Below are positions 6,901 to 11,016 of a stretch of 11,016 nucleotides of DNA, piece by piece (the first letter of the stretch is position 1; every line of letters starts with the position of its first letter). Origin of the DNA: Bacteroidaceae bacterium. GTDB taxonomy: Bacteria; Bacteroidota; Bacteroidia; Bacteroidales; Muribaculaceae. The notes under the pieces were generated by a model. It made no database searches and had not been told where the DNA came from. It saw nothing but the letters and a program-made list of their open reading frames with translations. Both the position numbers and the translations under genes were made by a program. The stretch covers positions 1-11,016 of the forward strand of contig JAETNO010000039.1 in assembly GCA_021768245.1 (NCBI GenBank), given 5' to 3'.

Positions 6901-7254
6901 TCAGCCGCGCACGTAGTGGGGCATATCCTCCGGGATCACCATCGACAGCTCGACAAGACCCGCCACGCGTCCCTCCCCGTCACGCCACGCCGTCTGGAAA
7001 ATCATCTTCCGCTGACCTTCCTTCTCGATCGTGTAGCAGTTCGTGCCGCCCTCCGCAAGCAGACGCCGGATGATCGCCTTCGAGCGTTCATTGTGATAGT
7101 CCATCAGATTGTGGCCGATCAGCGCCGCGCCACCCCTCCCTGCGAACGTCTCGCGCGACCGCTCGTTCATGTATATGATGTTGCACCCGGCGTCGGCCAC
7201 CGTCACCGCGCAGTTCATCCTGAAAGCCCAGTCGGGCAGCTCCGTCACGCTCAT
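6901..7254 (-). CDS. Stand-alone PAS domain protein
   Basis: A 117-residue protein consisting of one PAS fold: an N-terminal strand pair with CAVTVADAGCNIIYMNERS at about residues 15-33, the helical region with IGHNLMDYH at 46-54, and C-terminal strands KMIFQTAWRDGEGRVAGLVE at about 83-102. No kinase, cyclase, DNA-binding or other output domain is present and there is no signal peptide, so it would be a cytoplasmic sensor or binding module that works through a partner. No cofactor ligand can be assigned. Its ATG overlaps the stop of the upstream esterase gene as ATGA, so the two are co-translated, an unexpected coupling of a cytosolic sensor with a secreted enzyme. GC-rich codon use matches the esterase. 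Confidence 0.83.
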   Translation of the reverse strand: MSVTELPDWAFRMNCAVTVADAGCNIIYMNERSRETFAGRGGAALIGHNLMDYHNERSKAIIRRLLAEGGTNCYTIEKEGQRKMIFQTAWRDGEGRVAGLVELSMVIPEDMPHYVRG

Positions 7255-8795
7255 TTCTTATACTCCTTTCTCATCCTGGCGAAATAATTCTCAAGGAAAT
7301 CATCCTGCATGCGATTGGGCGCAGGCGCGAGATAGAATCCCTCCTTCATGTGCATCACGGTAGAGGAGTCCGGCTTGAACACGCTCCAGTAGGGGAGCGC
7401 CTCGGAGTTGGGATTTCCCGTCTTTATGAAATTGATCCAGTAGCGCTCCATGATCTGCGCCATGTGGGTGTCTACTTCGCTCATATTCCCTCCGAAATTG
7501 AAGCCATAGATGAACGGCATCTCGGCCACGTGCGTCGCCCCGCGTGTGCCGCGCATTATCGTGTTCTCCGAGAGCTGGTCGAAATAATAGAAATACACCG
7601 GACGCTTACCGGTCTTCGTCTGAAGGGTCGCCCATGCCAGCGACGGCCAGCCGAACGCCACGTCGCGGAACACGTCGCGCAGCGCCTGGAGCGCCTCCCC
7701 GTCGTTCGTCGCCGGGAACGCCTTCTCGAATCCCGCCTTGTCCGCCGGGAAATTGGTCTCCATCATGTGGCGGTAGGCATCCATCCCCATCCCGTGCACG
7801 AAGAGGCTCCCCTCGTCGGAGTTATAGCCCACTATCAGGTCTACGTCGTTGTAGTCCCCTTTCAGATATGCCTCATAGGTGTCGCCCGTTATGACGTAGC
7901 CGTCCACGAGCGGCCAGTACATGTTGTATTCCGTCTTGGCCTGGATCTCCTCGGCCGACAGCTTGCGCATCTGCTTCAGGTTCTTGCAGCCAAGCTTCTT
8001 CTGGAACGCGAGCCCGAGTCCCTGCGCGTAGTCCATGTCCTGCGCCGAGCCGCACACCGACACGTCGGCCGTGCGTATCGGCAGGAAATTGCCTCCGCTC
8101 TCGCAGATGGCGCGCTGGAAAAGGCCCTTGCAGAGCGGAGAGGCGCACAGTATGCTCACCGAGATGCCACCCGCCGACTCCCCGCAGATGGTCACCTGCT
8201 CCGGGTCGCCGCCGAACTGGGCGATATTGTCGTGAATCCACTGCAGGGCCATGATCTGGTCCATCATGCCGTAGTTGCCCGCTATGCCGCGCTCCGACTC
8301 CTTGGCGGCCTCCGGATGAGCCATGAAGCCGAACGAACCCAGCCTGTAGGCTATGCTGCAGTAGACTATGCCGTTGTTGACGAAGCTGTCCTGCGTGCCG
8401 CTGTAAGAGCCGGTGAAGAAGCCTCCGCCGTGGATGTTGACGAACACCGGCAGACGCTCCGACGGGTCTTTGGCCGGGGTCGACACGCTCAGGTAGAGGC
8501 AGTCCTCGCTCATCGGAAGCGAGTTGCCCCCCTGGTTCGGGTCGTTCGCCTGCATGGGGCGGTCGCCCCAGTTCGAGGCCTTGTAGACGCCTTTCCACGC
8601 GGCTTTCTTCACGGGCGCGTGCCAGCGCAGCTTGCCCACGGGCGGCTCCGCGTAAGGGATGGCCTTGTATAGGGCGTAGCCGTTGTGAAGCTCGCCCTCT
8701 ATCTCGCCCTGTCCGCACGTGGTGCGGAGTATCTGGGCATTCATGCCGATGGCCGTCAGGGCCACGGCTGATAATAATGTCAGGAAACGGTTCAT
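7251..8795 (-). CDS. Secreted type-B carboxylesterase (alpha/beta hydrolase)
   Basis: A 514-residue carboxylesterase/lipase type-B enzyme that hydrolyses carboxylic esters. Start chosen at 8795, where MNRFLTLLSAVALTAIGMNA forms a signal peptide; an upstream ATG at 8918 would bury that signal and extend across the terminator. Export to the periplasm or beyond is expected. The triad is complete: S207 in GESAGG, E328 in NSDEGS and H422 in GATHVAEMPF. The oxyanion loop HGGGF is at 122-126, and SEDCLYLSVSTP at 96-107 is the second family signature. Length is normal. Natural substrates in Bacteroidales may be acyl groups on glycans or dietary esters; the sequence does not say which. It is followed by the coupled PAS gene, and a -7 box lies 25 nt upstream. 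Confidence 0.93.
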   Translation of the reverse strand: MNRFLTLLSAVALTAIGMNAQILRTTCGQGEIEGELHNGYALYKAIPYAEPPVGKLRWHAPVKKAAWKGVYKASNWGDRPMQANDPNQGGNSLPMSEDCLYLSVSTPAKDPSERLPVFVNIHGGGFFTGSYSGTQDSFVNNGIVYCSIAYRLGSFGFMAHPEAAKESERGIAGNYGMMDQIMALQWIHDNIAQFGGDPEQVTICGESAGGISVSILCASPLCKGLFQRAICESGGNFLPIRTADVSVCGSAQDMDYAQGLGLAFQKKLGCKNLKQMRKLSAEEIQAKTEYNMYWPLVDGYVITGDTYEAYLKGDYNDVDLIVGYNSDEGSLFVHGMGMDAYRHMMETNFPADKAGFEKAFPATNDGEALQALRDVFRDVAFGWPSLAWATLQTKTGKRPVYFYYFDQLSENTIMRGTRGATHVAEMPFIYGFNFGGNMSEVDTHMAQIMERYWINFIKTGNPNSEALPYWSVFKPDSSTVMHMKEGFYLAPAPNRMQDDFLENYFARMRKEYKK

Positions 8796-8819
8796 AAGTA
8801 ATGGGTTTTTAAATACGTG

Positions 8820-8827
8820 CAAAATTA
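8820..8827 (-). promoter_or_regulatory. -7 box for the esterase-PAS unit
   Basis: The - strand reads TAATTTTG, a full TAnnTTTG match, with the last G 25 nt before the esterase ATG, giving a leader of roughly 18 nt. No TTTG -33 element is visible at the expected distance, so activity may need an activator or be modest. Its position supports the 8795 start over the upstream ATG. Confidence 0.5.
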
Positions 8828-8874
8828 AGTAAAAAATGCCGTACTCCGTCTCACCCGCCCATGAAAAAAGAGGA

Positions 8875-8914
8875 AGCTGTCCGGCCTTTCCCATGACGGG
8901 ATGGCCGGACAGCT
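8875..8914 (-). terminator. Strong intrinsic terminator for leftward transcription
   Basis: AGCTGTCCGGCC (8875-8886) and GGCCGGACAGCT (8903-8914) form a perfect 12-bp stem, and TCCC/GGGA extends it inside the loop. On the - strand the hairpin is followed within 5 nt by a run of six T (complement of the A-run at 8864-8869). No gene ends nearby on the - strand except tag, about 310 bp upstream, so it probably ends read-through from the DJ-1/TfoX/tag operon and insulates the esterase promoter. Confidence 0.8.
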
Positions 8915-8920
8915 CCATAG

Positions 8921-9181
8921 AGTGCGAACCTAAAAAAACTGACGTTATTCGACAAGCCTGTATATGCCACGTCTTCCGCCATGACTGGTTTCATAATAGC
9001 CGGGAAAGACGGAAGATTTACGACCGCGACCCCGCAGCGTGTTGACGACTTCACGTTGCGGCTGTCATCCCCGGCGGTGAAGTTGCCTGAATACGTGCGC
9101 TACAACTGGGCGGATTATCCCTGCGGCAACCTGTATGGCGGCACCGGCCTGCCCGTAGCCCCGTTTGCCAGCGACCGTTGA
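8921..9181 (+). pseudogene. C-terminal remnant of a sialate O-acetylesterase
   Basis: The + frame ending at TGA 9179-9181 encodes MTGFIIAGKDGRFTTATPQR (from the ATG at 8981) and ends VRYNWADYPCGNLYGGTGLP and VAPFASDR. This is the characteristic C-terminus of sialate O-acetylesterases, SGNH-type enzymes that deacetylate sialic acid and normally have about 450-700 residues. The frame stays open back to 8921, where a TAG precedes it; only 86 codons remain, and the SGNH catalytic domain is absent upstream, where the terminator hairpin sits instead. It has no plausible start, so this is a deletion remnant. A functional peptide is unlikely. The exact left boundary of the homology is uncertain. Confidence 0.75.
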
Positions 9182-9227
9182 CGGGCATCTCACTCGATTA
9201 TATGGCTTTTGGCATTCTGGCCGCCGT

Positions 9228-9842
9228 TCATTTGCCGCCTTTGCAGTGACAGGAGTTGAGATGGTCGTCGATGAATCCGGTGGCCTGAAGGAAAGCGTAG
9301 CATATCGTCGAGCCGAAAAACCTGAAACCTCGGCGGCGCATGTCGTCGCTTATGGCATCTGATATGGCGGAGGTGGCCGGTATGGATTCCATTGCCGGAA
9401 TGTCATTGACGATTCTTTTGCCGTCAGGGAAGAAACGGATCAGATAATTGAAGAATGAGCCGAATTCGTCCACAATCATGCCGAACAGTCTGGCATTGGC
9501 GACCGCGCTATGGATTTTCCGGCGGTTTCTGACAATGCCGTCGTAATGGCTCAGCCTCTCCTCGTCTTCCGGAGTCATTTCCGCCACCCGTCTGTAATCG
9601 AAGTCGAGAAACGCCTTGCGGTAGCCTTCGCGTTTGCGCAGTATCGTTATCCATGCAAGTCCCGCCTGAGCGCTTTCAAGGGTGAGGAACTCGAAAAGGG
9701 TGCGGTCGTCTGTAACCGGTCGTCCCCATTCCTCGTCATGGTATTTCACGTAAAGCGGATAATCGCCGCACCACGGACACCGCACCATGTGTCTGTGGTG
9801 CGGCGTATGTTGATGCAGGCGTCCTTCTGTCTCAGTCATCAT
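9228..9842 (-). CDS. tag: DNA-3-methyladenine glycosylase I
   Basis: Base-excision repair enzyme that removes N3-methyladenine from alkylated DNA in the cytoplasm. The Tag signature is complete: CPWCGDYPLYVKYHDEEWG at residues 22-40 and a middle helical domain with FLTLESAQAGLAWITIL at 52-68. The four zinc ligands correspond to Cys4, His17, His175 and Cys179 of the E. coli enzyme: C22, H35, H194 and C198. FGSTICYAFLQATGFIDDH carries the C-terminal active-site region. Counting from M19 gives the E. coli spacing exactly, so the first 18 residues, with five His, are an extra tail; AGGAAG upstream of the tandem ATGs at 9842/9839 nevertheless supports the longer form. It is the last gene of the DJ-1/TfoX/tag operon, 39 nt after TfoX. 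Confidence 0.93.
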   Translation of the reverse strand: MMTETEGRLHQHTPHHRHMVRCPWCGDYPLYVKYHDEEWGRPVTDDRTLFEFLTLESAQAGLAWITILRKREGYRKAFLDFDYRRVAEMTPEDEERLSHYDGIVRNRRKIHSAVANARLFGMIVDEFGSFFNYLIRFFPDGKRIVNDIPAMESIPATSAISDAISDDMRRRGFRFFGSTICYAFLQATGFIDDHLNSCHCKGGK

Positions 9843-9846
9843 AAGT

Positions 9847-9852
9847 CTTCCT
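9847..9852 (-). promoter_or_regulatory. Shine-Dalgarno site deciding the tag start
   Basis: The - strand reads AGGAAG, 4 nt before the ATG at 9842 and 7 nt before the ATG at 9839. The second spacing is the more usual. Either way it argues for a start at the tandem ATGs rather than at M19 (9788), which has no such site. Clear sites like this are scarce elsewhere in the window. Confidence 0.5.
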
Positions 9853-9881
9853 GTTGTCTGTCGTCTGAGGCGTATGACGAG

Positions 9882-10196
9882 TTATTTCTTTCTGGATTTC
9901 GGGTAAGGGAGTTTCTCCCACAAAGTCTCTATTACTTTCAGAGTCTTCTTCCTGTCGTGGAAATCGAGTATATAACCCTCTTTCGCACCTTCGTATGCGC
10001 ATCCGGTCTCTGCGTCGGCCATCAGCTCCTCGATACAAGGCAGCTTTTTGACAAAGGCCATATTGTCGCAAGCCGTTATCACACATTTGCCATTCACGTA
10101 GATGACGTAGTCGCCAAACATTTTGCGTGAACGGATCTCTCCCAAGGGAGCGAGAACGTCGCAGACGAACTCTATGAAATCTGTGGAACAGGCCAT
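9882..10196 (-). CDS. TfoX N-terminal domain protein
   Basis: A 104-residue protein containing only the TfoX/Sxy N-terminal domain: PLGEIRSRKMFGDYVIYVNG at residues 17-36 is the family signature, followed by strand segments CVITACDNMAFVKK and the helical end LKVIETLWEKLPY. In gamma-proteobacteria TfoX/Sxy is a competence co-regulator working with CRP. Free-standing N-domain proteins are widespread in other phyla, where their role is not established, and no C-terminal TfoX domain is present here. The basic tail PKSRKK could contact nucleic acid, which is speculative. Its ATG lies 2 nt after the DJ-1 stop, so the genes are co-transcribed and probably translationally coupled. Confidence 0.85.
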   Translation of the reverse strand: MACSTDFIEFVCDVLAPLGEIRSRKMFGDYVIYVNGKCVITACDNMAFVKKLPCIEELMADAETGCAYEGAKEGYILDFHDRKKTLKVIETLWEKLPYPKSRKK

Positions 10197-10198
10197 GT

Positions 10199-10810
10199 TC
10201 AGTCTTTGTTGAAGAGGTTGCAGAATCCCTGCTTGTTGAACTGATAATACATCTCAATGCGCTCGGGTGTGTCGTTTTCAAGAAGGAGGAGCAGTTCCCT
10301 GGCGAATTCGAGTGTCGCCGAGCCGTTGGCAGTCACTATGTGGTTGTCGTTGACGGCCTGGGCATTTACATATCCGTCCGGATTGGCGTAGTTGTCGCCG
10401 CCCCACAGTCTGAGTTGCTCCTGGCCGTTGCCGGTATGCTTCACGGCATTTAGGAATCCGTGTTTCGCCATCCATGAAGCGGCATTGCAGATCGCGCCTA
10501 CGGTTTTGCCTTTTTCAATGGCGCTCCGGACAATCGGCACAACCTTGTCTGCGACCGGCGTGGCCCATCCGAAGCCTCCGATCAGTACCAGGGCGGCATA
10601 ATCGTCAGGCATCATGTCGAATGAATAGTCGGGAAGGGTGCGGAATCCTCCGATGGATTTTACAGGCTCCATCGTCGGCGCCACAGCCTTGTTTACGTAC
10701 CTGGGATGCTCTTTCATGGCAAACTCGTCGGAGGCGACGGCCTGCGAGAGATAGACAGCCTCATGCGCGGCATAGTCCGGCAGGAGGATATAAAGGATTT
10801 CGTTGCTCAT
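10199..10810 (-). CDS. DJ-1/PfpI family protein (type 1 glutamine amidotransferase-like)
   Basis: A 203-residue DJ-1/PfpI-superfamily protein, in the subgroup resembling Bacillus YdeA by its N-terminus (LYILLPDYAAHEAVYLSQA). The nucleophile elbow is GAICNAASWMA, with C108 as the reactive cysteine; E17 is placed like the Glu that hydrogen-bonds this Cys in DJ-1. ALVLIGGFGW at 73-82 is the conserved loop before it. Superfamily members include chaperones, proteases, glyoxalase III-type enzymes and thiol oxidation sensors, so the reaction cannot be fixed. There is no signal peptide, so it is cytoplasmic. It heads a three-gene operon with TfoX (2-nt gap) and tag, which suggests a role in handling reactive electrophiles or oxidative damage; that is inference. 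Confidence 0.9.
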   Translation of the reverse strand: MSNEILYILLPDYAAHEAVYLSQAVASDEFAMKEHPRYVNKAVAPTMEPVKSIGGFRTLPDYSFDMMPDDYAALVLIGGFGWATPVADKVVPIVRSAIEKGKTVGAICNAASWMAKHGFLNAVKHTGNGQEQLRLWGGDNYANPDGYVNAQAVNDNHIVTANGSATLEFARELLLLLENDTPERIEMYYQFNKQGFCNLFNKD

Positions 10811-10871
10811 AAGATTTTTACTGTCACTTGTATGTCTGTGCTCTTAGCCATACTTTTCTTTAAACACTGTA

Positions 10872-10879
10872 CAAAGTTA
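10872..10879 (-). promoter_or_regulatory. -7 box for the DJ-1/TfoX/tag operon
   Basis: The - strand reads TAACTTTG, a full TAnnTTTG match, predicting a start near 10865 and a leader of about 55 nt before the ATG at 10810. The -33 position holds no clear TTTG. It lies in the 114-bp gap between the operon and the partial gene at the right edge. Confidence 0.5.
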
Positions 10880-10924
10880 CGTTTTTTTATTCGGTAGTAC
10901 GTCACTAGTGTCTCTTAAAAAGTG

Positions 10925-11016
10925 TTAATCAAATTCGAGGTCAAGAGTTGGATGGCAATTTGCTATTTGTGCTGGCTCCGGTTCTGGAGTCAACAAGTCC
11001 TTGATATGTTCCTTGA
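10925..11016 (-). CDS. C-terminal end of an unidentified gene (partial)
   Basis: On the - strand the frame is open from the window edge to TAA at 10925-10927, giving 29 residues: KEHIKDLLTPEPEPAQIANC followed by HPTLDLEFD. It contains a Pro-Glu repeat and an acidic end, with no recognisable domain. Its upstream part lies beyond the window. The shortness of the visible piece makes coding status likely but unproven. It would be transcribed in the same direction as the DJ-1 operon, whose own -7 box lies in between. Confidence 0.45.
   Translation of the reverse strand, partial: KEHIKDLLTPEPEPAQIANCHPTLDLEFD

Noticed and set aside
7350..8672. Long + strand open frame (440 codons) opposite the esterase
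   Set aside because: It is antisense to a clearly identified esterase with an intact triad; its translation is Arg/His/Val-rich low-complexity text typical of a GC-rich shadow frame.
7873..8718. 281-codon - strand frame overlapping the esterase
   Set aside because: Shifted frame of the same gene, Arg/Gly-rich, with no recognisable domain.
8851..9054. Short - strand frame between the esterase promoter and the debris region
   Set aside because: It covers the terminator hairpin and is antisense to the sialate O-acetylesterase remnant, with no recognisable motifs.
9510..10130. + strand frame opposite tag and TfoX
   Set aside because: Antisense to two identified genes and without domain features.
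9832..10281. 149-codon - strand frame spanning the DJ-1 end and TfoX
   Set aside because: Out of frame with both identified genes, Arg-rich, no motifs.
10895..10910. Palindrome CACTAGTG near the right edge as an attachment or operator site
   Set aside because: Only 8 bp, no second copy or flanking duplication in the window; expected by chance.

Overview
The window looks like a piece of a Bacteroidales (Bacteroidota) chromosome, probably from a gut-type organism; family or genus cannot be fixed from the sequence alone. The grounds are the promoter signals (TAnnTTTG -7 boxes, one with a TTTG -33 box 20 bp upstream), the near absence of Shine-Dalgarno sites, and gene families typical of the order (WbsX-like glycosyltransferase, GH16 lipoprotein, carboxylesterase, a sialate O-acetylesterase remnant). 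No tRNA, rRNA, CRISPR array or intact transposase was seen.

Region 1 (1-5881, + strand, visibly AT-rich in its first 3 kb) is the downstream end of a surface or extracellular polysaccharide cluster. In order it holds a short, probably N-terminally truncated hexapeptide acyltransferase, a WbsX-like glycosyltransferase, a GT4-like glycosyltransferase, a serine-acetyltransferase-like O-acetyltransferase, a second GT4 glycosyltransferase, a GH16 glycanase with a lipoprotein-type signal, and a WecG/TagA/CpsF (GT26) glycosyltransferase. Most neighbours overlap or nearly touch (ATGA or 8-nt overlaps at 1528, 2645 and 4319), so this is one operon whose promoter lies outside the window. Together the genes would extend a lipid-linked oligosaccharide, acetylate it, and trim or remodel the polymer.

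Region 2 (6034-6540, - strand) is a two-gene unit of DUF4160 and DUF2442 proteins, joined by an ATGA overlap and driven by a very good Bacteroidales promoter only about two bases from the start codon. Upstream of it (6541-6900) is a non-coding stretch with a triple heptamer repeat, four AGAACA(CT) repeats and a 19-bp hairpin.

Region 3 (6901-8827, - strand, distinctly GC-rich) is a secreted type-B carboxylesterase translationally coupled to a free-standing PAS-domain protein. It has its own -7 box, and the 19-bp hairpin lies just downstream.

Region 4 (8875-9181) is a debris zone: a strong terminator for leftward transcription and the C-terminal remnant of a sialate O-acetylesterase on the + strand.

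Region 5 (9228-10879, - strand) is a compact operon of a DJ-1/PfpI protein, a TfoX N-domain protein and DNA-3-methyladenine glycosylase I (Tag), plausibly a damage-response set. The right edge (10925-11016) carries the last 29 or so codons of an unidentified - strand gene.
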